A DNA stretch of 64,000 nt, taken from assembly GCA_025345505.1 (NCBI GenBank), contig JANVCC010000018.1, positions 41,097,263 through 41,161,262 on the forward strand. Direction: 5' to 3'. A program made the translations under genes and the position numbers. This document shows positions 1-11,755 of this stretch, in pieces. Origin of the DNA: Todiramphus chloris collaris. Taxonomy: Eukaryota; Chordata; Aves; Coraciiformes; Alcedinidae. The first letter of the stretch is position 1, and every line of letters starts with the position of its first letter. The notes under the pieces are model-generated. The model was not told the origin of the DNA and did not search any database. It saw only the letters and a list, made by a program, of their open reading frames with translations.

Positions 1-1984
1 TGTTCATTGGTATTTGGTCCTCTCCATGTTCCAAGAGAATTTGAACAACCAGGAAGTTTCACCAAATTCACACTGTTTTCCTTTCATTGTAATTTGGTCT
101 TTTCCAACCATTGTATTACTTTATGAAAACCAGTCAGCAATAACTCCAAAAGAACATGCCATAATACTCTTGCTTATTCAGAGGAACAGATTTCTCTTGG
201 CTCTACTGTTCCAGTGGCATGGAAGCATACATTTGGAAACACCTCTTCCTCATCACCCATGGATCCATTTTCATCCTTTCCACTTGCACTTCCCTAACTT
301 GATTATGTCCACATTCCTTCTCTGATCCTGATTACTGGCTGGTTGGTTGATTAGTGTTGCTTAACATTTTAATTGGTTTTGTGACTTCATCTAACGGCAC
401 TGTATTCATGGAAATTAAGAAACTGGCATACAAAAGTCTGTGAAAGTAGGATACTTAACATCTGATAGCATTTATGTGATTTAGGATCTGAATTTTCATA
501 GTACTGCTAGCTTCATAAGAAACTATGATCTCCATTCAGCATTTGTGAAGCCTAAAATATTACAAGACACTGAAAAAATAATCAAAGAGTTTAAACTGAA
601 TTAAGCTGTTAATCTTACAGCAATTTAATCTTATAGAAGTACATTTGACATTTGAACTAAGAATGACCTAATAATGTTTGGTTTATTCATATTTTGTAAA
701 TGTATATCATAATCAGCTGATTGCTGCTATTTATTACTTGACAATATGAAAAAAAAAAATCCATAGGATGTATAAAAAGAGATGAGTAGGACTTCTGCAA
801 TATGTTACTTACACAGTTTCGTATTTTTATGTGGTTTTATTTTACAAAAAGAAACCTATGGGCTTTTTTTTCTGAGGTGTTATGAGAGGTTGACTTGAGG
901 ACAAGAAATAGTAGATTTTTCAGATTCTGCTGTAATATAGATCAGTTTTCATGCTGCAGATATTATCATTCCTGAGAGAGCATTTTGTGTGTAAATGGTT
1001 TATAAAAGATTAATAAATATCATAAGCATGTTAGGCTGAAGTACCATGTATAACAGATAATTGTGAGCATATAAGTAGAAGGTTTTACTGTTAACCTATT
1101 GATCCATTGAACTCTATATCAATTTACAGTAACTGGCTGATCACTCAATAAGTCATACATAATCTTTTATTATCCTTTATATATTCCCATTAATAAAATG
1201 TATTTTAAAAAAAAACATGATTCAAATGAATATTTAAAACCATTTCTCATAAATGGCTAGGTTTAGTTAGTGACTATTGTTGTTTTGTGAGCTCTGATTT
1301 ATGAACTTCAATAGCTTTGGGAGTTCCTGCCCCTTTCTTTTTACTTTATCCTTCCCTCAGAAAATTATTTTGATGAAGGAAAAGACATTTTTTATATAGG
1401 AATAACTATTCAAGACACATTGGTGCAATCCATGTATTATACAGAATTTTACCATAGTACTGCTACTGCAATGAGTTTTCTTTAATGTAATTATCAAAAA
1501 TAATTAAAAAATGATATACAAGCCATGGGAGTTATATATGAAGCAGGGTGGGACATTGAGAAACTGCTACAATCACTATTCTATATAATTAGACTGAATT
1601 GACTTAATAAATATTTGTTGTTAGTAATTTATTATTTTTATTCATCTATAGAATTCCCAATCATTAGCAGAAACTTTCCCTTTTTATTTATTATAATTGG
1701 AGATCTGAAAATACATGTAAATGTACATAAATGTTGTTCGATCAAAATGCTTTTTTGAAAAGCACAAAGGGAATTTTTGAAGTCTTTGTTCCTTTTTTTT
1801 TACCTAAGCGACAAACACAGTAGAGTTTCCACCACCACACACACACAATTTTTTCATTTGTGCAAATGGTAAATTTATGAACATTCTTCTGCTCTGCAGC
1901 TTATAACTGCACAGAAGAACTGTGTGTAAAACCAGGTTTATAGCCCCTAACAGCACTGTAAGTGCTTAACCATAATTTCTAATG
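1..1984. other. AT-rich unique DNA, no gene seen
   Basis: This stretch is AT-rich with scattered short A and T runs and stops in all frames. An open frame of about 100 codons near the left edge (14-325, plus) has no recognisable domain and the composition expected of chance. A short CA run near 1837-1850 is the only simple repeat of note. Nothing else could be supported. Confidence 0.6.
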
Positions 1985-2083
1985 ATCACAGAATCACAGA
2001 ATCACTGAATCACAGAGTGTTGGGGGTTGAAAGGGACCTTGGAGATCTTTGAGTTCAACCCCCCCGCCAGGGCAGGATCATAT

Positions 2084-2130
2084 AATCTAACCTACAATCT
2101 AATCTAACCTACAATCTAATCTAACCTAAC
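2084..2130. repeat. 17-bp tandem repeat in CR1 3' UTR
   Basis: The unit AATCTAACCTACAATCT occurs twice without change (2084-2100 and 2101-2117), followed by a partial third copy ending at 2130. It lies in the 3' UTR of the CR1 copy, just inside the AGGGCAGGATCA block, and looks like local expansion after insertion. Confidence 0.9.
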
Positions 2131-3884
2131 ACAGGTCACTCAGGAATGCATCCAGGTGAGTTTTGAAAATCTCCAGAGAAGGAGACTCCACAACCTCTCT
2201 GGGCAGCCTGTTCCAATGCTCTGTGACCCTTACTGTAAAGAAGTTCCTCCTCATGTTAAGGTGGAACCTCTTGTGCTCCAGTTTATATCCATTCCCCCTA
2301 GTCCTATCACAAGGCACAAGTGAGAAGAGGCTGTTCCTTTCCTCTTGACACATAGCCCTCATATATTTATAAACCTTTATCAAATACCCTCTCAGTCTTC
2401 TCTTTTCCAGACTAAAGAGCCCCAGGTGTCTCAGCCTCTCCTCATAAGGCATGTGCTCCAGTCCCTTAATCATCCTTGTAGCCCTCCGTTGGACTCTCTC
2501 AAGCAGATCCCTGTCTCTTGAACTGGGGAGCCCAGAACTGCACACAATACTCCAGGTGAGGTCTCACCAGTGCAGAGCAGAGGGGGAGGAGAACATCCCT
2601 CGATCTGCTGGACACGCTCCTCTTGATACACCCCAGGATACCATTGGCCTTCCTGGCCACTAGGGCACATTGTTGCTCCATGGAGAACTTGTTGCCCATC
2701 AGGACTCCCAAGTCTTTCTCCACAAGACTGCTCTCCAGCAGATCACCTCCCAGTCTGTACTGGTGTAATTTATTATTCTTACCTAGATGCAGGACTCTGC
2801 ATTTATCCTTGTTAAACCTCATTTGGTTCTGCCCTGCCCAGTTCTACAACTTGTCCAAGTCTCGCTGGATGGCTGCACAGCTTTCAGGTGTATCTGCCGA
2901 TCCTCCCAGTTTTGTGTCATCAGCAAACTTGCTGAGCAGACACTTTGTCCTGTCATCAATGTCATTGATAAAGATGTTGAGCAGGACTGGACTCAGCACC
3001 GATCCCTGGGGGACTCCACTGGTTACAGCTCTCCAGCTGGACTTGGCACCATTGACCACCACTCTCTGGACTCTATTATCCAACTAGTTACTAATCCACC
3101 TTACTACCTCCTCTTCTATCCCATACTTACCGCGCTTCTCCACAAGGATGTTATGGGAGACTGTGTCAAAAGCCTTGCTAAGGTCAAGATAGACTATGTC
3201 CACTGGTCTCCCTGCATCTAGCCATCCAGTCACAATATCATAGAAGGCTATTAGATTAGTCAAGCATGACTTCCCCTTGGTAAATCCATGTTGACTACTC
3301 CTGATAACCTTCTTATCTTCCATGTGCCTAGAGATAACCTCCAGAATGAGCCTCTCCATTATTTTTCCAGGAATGAAGGTAAGACTGACTGGTCTATAGT
3401 TTTCTGCAATCTCTTTCCTGCCCTTTTTGAAGACTGGAGTGACATTGGCTTTCCTCCAGTCCTCTGGCACCTCTCCCGTTTGCCATGATTTTGCAAAAAT
3501 GATGGAGAGTGGCAGGGCAATAACATCAGCCAATTCGCTCAGCACTCTTGGGTGCATCTCATCAGGGCCCATGGACTTATGCATATTCAACTTAGGTAAC
3601 TGGTCCTTAACCCAGTCTTCATTGACCAGTGGAGATTAGTCCTTCCCCCAGGCTTTCTCCCCTTCAACCAGGGACTGGAGTTCACAGGGGCTGGTCTTAG
3701 AAGAAAAGACTGAAGCAAAGAAGGTGTTGAGCAACTCTGCCTTTTCTGCATCCTCGGTTATTAAGACTGCTTTCTCATTCAGCAGTGGCCCCATACTTAA
3801 CCTGTTCTTCCTCTTGGCACTTATGTATTTAAAGAAACTTTTCTTATTCTCTTTTACCTTACTCACCAACTTAAGCTCTTCCAT
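2126..3884 (-). pseudogene. CR1 ORF2 reverse transcriptase, broken
   Basis: In life this protein would reverse-transcribe CR1 RNA at a nicked chromosomal target. Four segments of one frame follow each other (3884-3636, 3590-3084, 3083-2844, 2822-2499), separated only by in-frame stops. A frameshift near 2499-2545 then moves the C-terminal part to another frame (2545-2126). The fingers and palm are plain: NYRPVSL, then YLDLSKAFDTVSH holding the first catalytic Asp (codon at 3183-3185), [13 protein letters not shown], and FADDTKL holding the Asp pair (2916-2921). The stop at 3084-3086 is TAG where TGG (Trp) is expected between WISN and LDNRVQR. All catalytic motifs survive, but the chain cannot be made whole. 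The 5' endonuclease half is absent. Confidence 0.93.
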
Positions 3885-6003
3885 ATCTGTTTAAAAATGA
3901 ATTTCATAGATGCAAGGAATTTTTGGTCTAAAGAAACATCAGATTCACATTTGTTGTGCATATTTGACCTCTGTCTGTCTATTCCCAATCAGAAAGGGCA
4001 TGACGCTGTTGGATTTTTTTATGTCAAAGTGAGTAAAACTGCCATTCATTCTATTAATGAGAAATTCAGATATTGATCTGATCTTTGCTAACATTGATTT
4101 CTGCTCTTTGTTTGTCATTTGGACCAAGAACTGTCAATAAGTTATTGACTAAGAATAGAAAGTCAATCATTTGTATTGTCCTTAGAGCTTCTGAAAATTG
4201 AATTTATCTTCATATTTGTTGACATTTAAGTATGAAATTCTGAGCCTGTGCTAAAGCTATTTCCAGATATCCTCACTTGAAAAGCTTATGATTATGAAAG
4301 ATGATTTTTAACACAATGAATTTAAAGATTAATGGTTTCTGAATGGCAATAATGAACAATTCATCATTAAACATCTATACGTCAGCTTATTTAATATATC
4401 TGTTACAACAGATTAAAATCATATCTCCTCTGATAGTATAAATTTTACATCCATTCATCAATACCTGAATTGCTATTAAGTTTTATTCTGGGATTTTTTA
4501 ATATAGGGAAAGAGTAAACAAAAAAAGAGGAGAATATGGAAAATATTCATAGGGAACTACCTACTGCAGTTTTCAGTGTGTTGTAGAAGAGAGGGCTGGA
4601 AGCAGAAAGGATGACTTCAGAGACCTTTTTTATTTATAGATTTATAAAGAAATCATTGCTAGATTTAATTTTCTACTGGGACCACTAGTTACATATCCAC
4701 TTCGAGGAATTCTGAATTCTATGCTGGATGATCTCAGATTTCTAGGCATACTTAGGTCGTTAGTTCTTTACGTACCATTTTTTCAGGTCACTAGATGCTC
4801 TGTGACCAATCTTTTATGATATATTTTGTTCGATACTTCTATACATGGTCTTTCAATTGACTCCTCTGTTTAAACTAACAAAGAGTAAAGGCCAAAAAAA
4901 TGTAGGCAGCTGTATAAACCATGTTGCAGGCAAAAATTAAGTACTCTTTCATTTGACCAGATACCCTAGGTCAAATACATATGTTTTTGGAAGATAGCCT
5001 GCTAAAGGTATATAATGGGAAATAAACTGTCTCCAGTATTCAAGGTATCTGCTCTCTTGGCACTTAGAGACACAAGGTAGACAACAAATAAATACCAGTA
5101 TGTGCCAGAAAATGCCAGTTCTTCTCAAAGAACATGTGTCAAGAAACATGACCAGATAAATTTTACCAGTTCTTATAAAAGCCTTGGAATGGTAATGAAA
5201 TTGCTACATGTCACTACATGATTAGGAGCAGCTTAAAAAGAGCATGGTAGTATTACAGGGGTAAAATTATCACTATTCAGGACATATACAAGTAAATCAC
5301 AATATTCCTATTCAATTTTTAGAAAATTTGGGTTGGTTGGACTGTTGTTGATGGTGATTTTCTATACTCACTATTATTATACTCCATTATTTTTATAAAA
5401 ATGATCAATTCCAATTTTCCTGATTCATGAAAAATAAATGCTGCCGTAATATAAATGTGCCTGAAATGTCCAGGGGAGATAATTGCTTCATTTTGAGAAA
5501 ATCAGATAAAAGTGAAAATATTTAACTTTGGTTTATACAGACAAGCAAAATAATCTTTGTTGTTTGCCCTAGTGATAGTTTGGAATCAATACAGAATGGG
5601 AGGACTGTTGAAATTTGACAGTTTTCATTGTAGAGAAGCCCCTTCCAATGTTCCACTGCGGGCTTCACTATTACTGATTTGACCAGGTGCACACACTGTA
5701 GAGAGTTTCATTCACTTTCTGCACACACAGCACACAATTTCCTAATAAATGCTCTTCTTTAACAATGACCATTGTGATACACCCATATACTCACACATGA
5801 AAATATCTATGAAATTGTGTGCGCATGAAGAGGCCAGAAATATGGAAATTTCCATGGCTCCACAGTTTTATGCCCAAAAAAAAGCACACAGTAGTATGTT
5901 GCAGCTAAGTATTCTGGTGGAATACAGCAGTACAATGCAGGTACATACACTTGTTTGCGTAACAATACTTAAGATATGAAAGCCCATGATATAAGCACAG
6001 TAT

Positions 6004-6085
6004 GGCTACTCTAAGTATTCAGTGGCTACTCTAAGTAGCACAGCAGTAGCACAGTAGCACAGTATGGCTACTCTAAGTATGCAGT
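6004..6085. repeat. Short local duplication, GGCTACTCTAAGTA
   Basis: The 14-mer GGCTACTCTAAGTA occurs at 6004-6017, 6024-6037 and 6066-6079. The second and third copies are separated by small repeats of the type AGCACAGTAGCACAGT. Longer context (CAGTATGGCTACTCTAAGTA) is shared by the first and third copies, pointing to stepwise replication slippage. Confidence 0.88.
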
Positions 6086-7599
6086 GAAGATTCAGAGATT
6101 ATGTATATTTTACAACCATCAAATTTTCCTTATGCTGATAGAGGACATCACTACTTGCTTATGATTTTTGTTAAGGATCTGGTTAAATACATAATAATTT
6201 ATACTAAAATCAACAGCCAAGTCAATACTAAGATTTCCCTTGATTTTGAGGAATTTTGTAATTTGCTCTCTAATTAAGTTCTAGAAGCTTAATCACTCTA
6301 TATATAATGGACACATTTTGTTGCACATAATTCTATACACAAAGAAATCCCAAACACTGAACTTTTTTTATATGTGAAAGGTGACATTTTACTTACATCA
6401 GTCTCCCTTTCTTTTCACAGAAGTGCCATGTGTTATGAGAACACTGGCATCCAATATCTTCAGAAGTTTGTCTTAAGCGGGATAAAGTTTTGAAATCCAA
6501 GGAAATTCCATGGTTGCTTGACTATGGAAACACTCAGCAGAACACTTTTCATAGTTACATATTTAGTTATACTCATGATGATTTACGGCTGCATATTGAA
6601 AGCATGGGAACTGTATATTGAAAAGGGGAAAAACCTTAGAGGTAACTCAAGAGACAAAAGGTAGATTATTTCTTTGAAGGTAAGTAACAAATATAATTAC
6701 TGCAGATCTATGAAAATTATACGTACTAGTCCTGCATATAATAATGATTTGTATACAGCAATTTGGACAAATGAAGAAATAGGTTGCATGCTAGCAGACA
6801 GACATGATCTATTATAGATTTTATAGAGTTTAAGTACATTGTGGTTTTATACTTTTGGGTTGAAATAGTAAGAATAAGACAATTATTACATTTTTCACAG
6901 TTCATTTCTGGATTTTTCCCCACAGACCTAGTATAACACAAAAATAAGACCCCAAGTAAAGTCTGCAAATTCACTGCTTCTCAGGGACTCACAGCCAGTG
7001 GTGTTTAATGACCCATATTGGTCTGCTCAATAGGAACTGATCTGCTCTCCTAAAATGGACTATCCCTTAGAAATATGTACTTTTACATTATTTTTAATAT
7101 TCATATATTAGCTTTGCACTCCAGTCTACTAGAACAGATTTTAGAGAGATCTGATCACTGGGGGAAACATTATTTTTGCTTAATTTAACATAATCAGCTC
7201 TTTCACCTAGAAAACTGAGGTGTATATAATTTTTTTAATTATCAAAACAGCTTTAGGAACCCATTGCAATTAAAACAAATCAGGATTTCCACAGACTAGA
7301 TTTCTCTGTATCTCACCACTCCTTTCTATTCTCCAAAATGTAAGAATGAGGTGGGGGTAATATTATACCTGAATCACTGAGAGAAATATGGATAGTATAT
7401 GTATTGAGTGTTCTTTCTGATTTTCAGTTTTCCAGTTGAGTGCTTCATTTATTTGCATTCCAAAGGACCTTTTATGCAAATCTTGTATTCAGGAATTGTG
7501 GTGTTCTGGAAGTGAAACTTGGAAAAGCAATTTCCTAGGATAATACACAAATGTATTACAAACTTGTATCTGCGTGTAAACATTTAAAGCTTGGTAATA

Positions 7600-7733
7600 A
7601 AAAATCAAACCAAACCAAACAACAACCAAACAAGCAAATCAACCAATCAACCAACCAAAAAAAAACCCCAAACAAGCAACCAAACCAAACCAAATGAAAC
7701 CAAAGCAAAAAAAAAATTAAAAAAAACCCAAAC
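7600..7733. repeat. A/C-rich low-complexity tract
   Basis: The plus strand consists almost only of A and C in irregular CAAAC, CCAAC and AAACC units, with short A runs. A second A run and a few T residues close it. It codes for nothing: the minus-strand frame over it (7556-7801) gives a Phe/Trp/Leu/Gly-rich artefact. Confidence 0.9.
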
Positions 7734-8186
7734 GATTTCCAGTCCTGTTTCATTTGCATAGGAATTTTCAAATTTGAGGTTCCCACAAGAAAAGGACTCA
7801 ATTAAAAATAAAGTCCCCTAAGAGACTTTCATAGAGCATCAAAAAAAGACCAAATAGGAGGCCTTTAACATAGGTAAAGAGTCCACTCTTAACAGCAATT
7901 CTGGAGAAATTTTGGCACTGATCTCAATCTTGAACTGGAATATATCCTTGTGATAAGGACAGCTTGGTTGAAATTTATAAATTTCCAAAGGTAGCAAGTT
8001 ATTTCCTTTCATATCAGATTCTGGAACAGAAAGGAGCGCAAAGGATATTGTATTGCAAAGTATTTACACTTTCAGGCTTTTCATTTCTTTCCAGCTCTGT
8101 TACTTTCGTCTCCTAAAAATGGGATAATATTAATCTAGAGAAAATGAATCATTAAACCCTTTTATCAAATGTAAAGATAAAGTAAA

Positions 8187-8278
8187 TGTAAAACTATAAG
8201 CAACATCTAATCAGATTCATTGTTTAAGTATTATGCATAGCTGTTAAAACATAACATAACCAGGAAAATCTACCATCT
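8187..8278 (+). repeat. 92-bp segment recurring at 15639-15723
   Basis: This piece of otherwise unremarkable AT-rich DNA is found again 7.4 kb away, inside a CR1 3' UTR. Shared words include AAACTATAAGCAACAT, GTTTAAGTATTATGCATAGC and CAGGAAAATCTACCATCT. By eye the differences are one C/T change, a 2-bp gap and a 5-bp gap. The 5-bp gap removes one unit of a tandem CATAA pair at about 8250. Similarity ends abruptly on both sides. Because the other copy interrupts a recognisable CR1, this one is probably the source. Confidence 0.9.
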
Positions 8279-9569
8279 TTTTGTAAGTCACTGCACAAAC
8301 TGATTGACACAGAACCCTTTGTGAAATTGTTTATATTATATGGAGATATATATATACAAACATATACCTTCTTTCACACAATAGTGAAGAGAACATCAAG
8401 CTTTTAATGCTTCTCTTTCTCAATTAAAATATGTATCAGTGCAATCATTTCCTCCAAAAGTGAGAGAATGTTGCAAGACCTGAAGGCTATGTGCTAAAAG
8501 TGGAGTCTGCCACACTCCTTAGTTCAACTGAATAAGATTGACATGAATAAAAAACATGGGTGGGGAGCTGAAATGTGAACAACCTGAATCTCGAGGTTTT
8601 AATTATGACATACCCTTTTAGCCCAGGCAGCTAGACCTGGGAATCATCATGTATGGTCCCAAGAGAATGGGAACAGCACTAATTCTATTATAAAACACAA
8701 TAAATGCTTTCAAACTTCTTGTAAACTCTTTCCAACATGAATGAAATCTTGAAGTGCTCAAAACACTGCTTTGTAGGGGTTTAAGTAATTTTAAATAGAT
8801 CTTATTTCCTGATCAATATCCTCCCATTTTTTGGCATACCCATGTGCCCCATTACAGATATGGATATTTTTCTCTTATCTTCTCTCCTTGATTTGCAGTA
8901 TGATGCGTGAAACAGATAAAGTGGGATGAGATCACCCTGTGCTTGCTATTGTAACTTCATGAAATTTTATTTCAGTTAAATAGATTTGGCATCATTTCTT
9001 AGGAAAGCTATTAATCATTCTGTGCCAGGAAAAAAAGATTTCAGAGAGAAATTTCCCTTAAGTGAAATCAGTGGGAGTTGCTGTTATCAAAAATTTGTCA
9101 ATTATGATTCTACATGACAAAATCTTACAGGAAAAAAAAATGCCTACTGAAAAGTAATCTGCTACTTTGAAGGGAAAAAAAAAAAAAGAAGTTGTTATTA
9201 ATTAGCTGAACTTTTAAATTTAATTTGTACTAAAACATATTCCATATATACTTTCTTTAAAAATAAAAGTATTAGAAATTATTGTTACTGGCTGTTTTAA
9301 ATATTTTTCTCACAGTGATAATTACTGGTCTATACTATCCCTTTTTCTGCTGTTCTTTAGGACACAATAGACCATGTCATTCTTTGATCATTCTCATAAC
9401 TCCTCACTATTACCACAGCTTGCTAATAAACCAGTGGTTTGGTATTCTTTTAAACTATTGTTGAAAAAATAAGGCAGTTTTTATGATCTTATAAGGAATG
9501 TACCTTTACTTTTTTCCTCTTCCTGATATTGAAATCAAAGCAGAATAAGCATGACTTTACAAAAGACGA

Positions 9570-9975
9570 ATTTTTGTGGAGGAGCCACTGCTGCTTGTTC
9601 TCTGAGGCCAGATGAGCCAGGAGTCAAGGTGACCAGTGACTGCATCAACTGGTCAGAGATACCCTGTGCCTGAGGGGGGGCCAAAGTGGTGGAGGTGACA
9701 GTCTCTGTCAGTCACAAGTGATCACCAGAGACAGTGAGGTAATCAGTGGGCTCCAGGGTCCAGCCAGGACATCCTGACAACACATCAATATTGCAGAGGA
9801 CAGGACTACCTGTAACATAGGAATGAGGTCCTTCCAGGAAACATGGCTGTAGTTTTTGCAGCATTTCTGGGGCAGGGACATGCAACCCTGTGCTGAGCTG
9901 AAATGGGGATCCAGGACTATGAGCAGGCAGTGGGGAGGTCCTAGGGGATCCTGGGGTCAGAGACTAAGGTCTTTC
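9570..9975. other. GC-richer block, unidentified, probable old repeat
   Basis: The base composition rises sharply between AT-rich flanks. CAGG, CCAGG and GGTG words are common and CpG is almost absent, as in old decayed repeats. I could not match it to a CR1 region, an LTR or a coding exon. An open frame from 9856 has no domain. It may be a decayed endogenous-retrovirus or CR1 5' piece, but that is inference only. Confidence 0.4.
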
Positions 9976-10998
9976 ACTGTCACTTTTAGTTCACTTGTTC
10001 CATGTACACTGAATTTGCTAGCGTTCTTCCATGTTCAAGGCAACCAGTCCTTGACAAACATCCTGCTGATCCTAAAAAATGTTTTTCTTCCATGTATCAA
10101 ATCACCTCAAATCCTATTCTGAATTGTGATCCAGTATTTTACCTGAAGGTTACTTTGTCCTTTCTAGTAGTTTTCTAGATCTCATATGTATATACATTGA
10201 GAAATATAACAGAAATTTCAGCATTTATCAGTTTTATCTTTTCTGATCTTAAGCAGTATAGACCTTTTCACTTTTTTTTTCTTTTTCACATTTCAATTGT
10301 ATGTGTATTATATTTATCTTATCTGCTTTAATAGTCAAAATACCCTGCCCCAAAATGCAGTTGGGCAGACAGCATATTTGTTTCATTTCAAACTATGTAA
10401 CAGTTTTTCCAAATGTCAAAGTATTACCGTTTCTTAAAAACACCAGTAAGCACTTTTTCCCTACTATAAAAAAATATCATGTAAAACGAAACCTGCCATT
10501 TCCTGGTACTTCAACTTTTTCTTTTATTTGTAATAATCTTTATAAATTGTTGCCAATGCAGAAAAGACAGACACATTTTTTTCAAAACATGTCTCTTTAT
10601 CCCAAAGCACTGTGACTGTACTAGCACTTTCTTTGTTTTCATTTTCTAACTTTTACACAAAATATACACCTCAGCTTCAAATCAGGGCAACTCCCAAATA
10701 TCTACTTCAGTTCCTTTCAAATCAGCACCTGTAAGTTCTGATAGCTATTTCCCATAAACATATATTCGCAGTTCAAAATTCTCAGGTTTAATCCTTTTTG
10801 CTATAGCTTATGAATAAACATGTAAAGATCAACTTCTGCTTTTGATGTGCTTAATCATAAAAATTATTCATTTTTTCCTATTACAAAATGCCATGTGACT
10901 CAAGGACAATTTTCTACAGAAACATTTTCAATGAGATAGTCATATGGATACTCATAATTTTCATATATTCAGTAGCAACATGAAATACTGAGTAGGCA

Positions 10999-11020
10999 AA
11001 ATAAATAAATAAATAAATAA
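10999..11020. repeat. (AAAT)n microsatellite
   Basis: About five copies of the tetramer AAAT stand in an AT-rich context. Confidence 0.9.
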
Positions 11021-11482
11021 CATATATTAAAAAAAACAAAATCAGTTTTGGTATTTACTCACACAGAAATAGAAGCTCAGTGATGCATGAAAGGAGCCCA
11101 TTCATTTGTATATATCAAGAAAAGACTGTTACAGTGCATCCTAGAGAGCCATTAGGCTCTGAAAAAGGATCTTGGTATCAGGTTATGATATGTTAATAAG
11201 TATTAACAAGTTGCTTGGAACAGTGCTTTTATATGAAATGGTGTGAAAGTCAAGGAGTAGCATGCTGAAACGTGACTACAGATGGGTACAGCCTTGACTT
11301 GGGAAAGTAGCACAAAATCAGGGATCTGGTTAAGAGAAAGATTCTGCTTTGAAGAGTATGTCCCTGATCCCAGCATAAACAGGAAGACTAGATTCTGCTC
11401 AGATCTAATCTAAGCAGAAGCACACAAAATCCAGGAGCAGTATCCATCTTCACAGTTAGTAGCATTTCTAATTTTCTCTTCT

Positions 11483-11755
11483 TAAAAAAAAAAGAAACAA
11501 ATAAAAAACCAAACCAACAATAACAAAAACCAACCAAACAACCAAACAAAAAAAACACAAAAAAGACCCCAAACCAACCAACCAATCAAACAAACAAAAC
11601 ACAAATCCTACATGCACAGAAAAAAACCCCTATAAACTATGAAACAAAGCAAACAAACAAATAAAACCACAAACGAACAAACAAAAAAACATACACACAC
11701 AAAAAAACCCCAACCAACCAAACACAAATCCAACCAACCAAAAAAAGCCAAACGT
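11483..11755. repeat. Long A/C-rich low-complexity tract
   Basis: About 270 bp in which the plus strand is nearly all A and C, in irregular AACC, CAAA, ACAC and CAACC units starting from an A run. Several stop-free frames cross it on both strands (for example 11639-11866 plus, rich in Lys, Thr, Asn and Gln), but these come from composition and are not genes. Confidence 0.92.

Larger units (their letters stand above)
1985..3886 (-). mobile_element. CR1 LINE, 5'-truncated, about 1.9 kb
   Basis: A non-LTR retrotransposon of the CR1 family, lying on the minus strand. Its 3' end is at the left, where the plus strand reads repeated TCACAGAATCACAGAATCAC. This is the reverse of the ATTCTGTGATTCTGTG tail typical of CR1. 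Next to it is the conserved 3' UTR block (GTTGAAAGGGACCTTGGAG). Moving right come the C-terminal region, the reverse-transcriptase palm and fingers, and a region upstream of them, ending near 3886 where similarity stops. CR1 elements are normally 5'-truncated, and full-length ones are about 4.5 kb, so the endonuclease part and ORF1 are missing. Only three stops and one frameshift break the frame, so it is a fairly young copy. No target-site duplication is seen, as is usual for CR1. Confidence 0.96.
3887..9569. other. AT-rich unique DNA with local repeats
   Basis: No gene is seen. The open frames here are short and without domains. The stretch holds a local duplication near 6.0 kb, an A/C-rich tract near 7.6 kb and the 92-bp segment that recurs at 15.6 kb, each listed separately. 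The remainder shows ordinary AT-rich intergenic or intronic character. Confidence 0.6.

Noticed and set aside
2623-3221. Plus-strand frames of about 150 codons over the CR1 at 2-3.9 kb
   Set aside because: These are antisense shadows of the minus-strand CR1 reverse transcriptase.
11483-11755. Telomere-like or satellite array (AACC-type units)
   Set aside because: The units are irregular and not the vertebrate TTAGGG/CCCTAA repeat. Low-complexity A/C sequence explains it.
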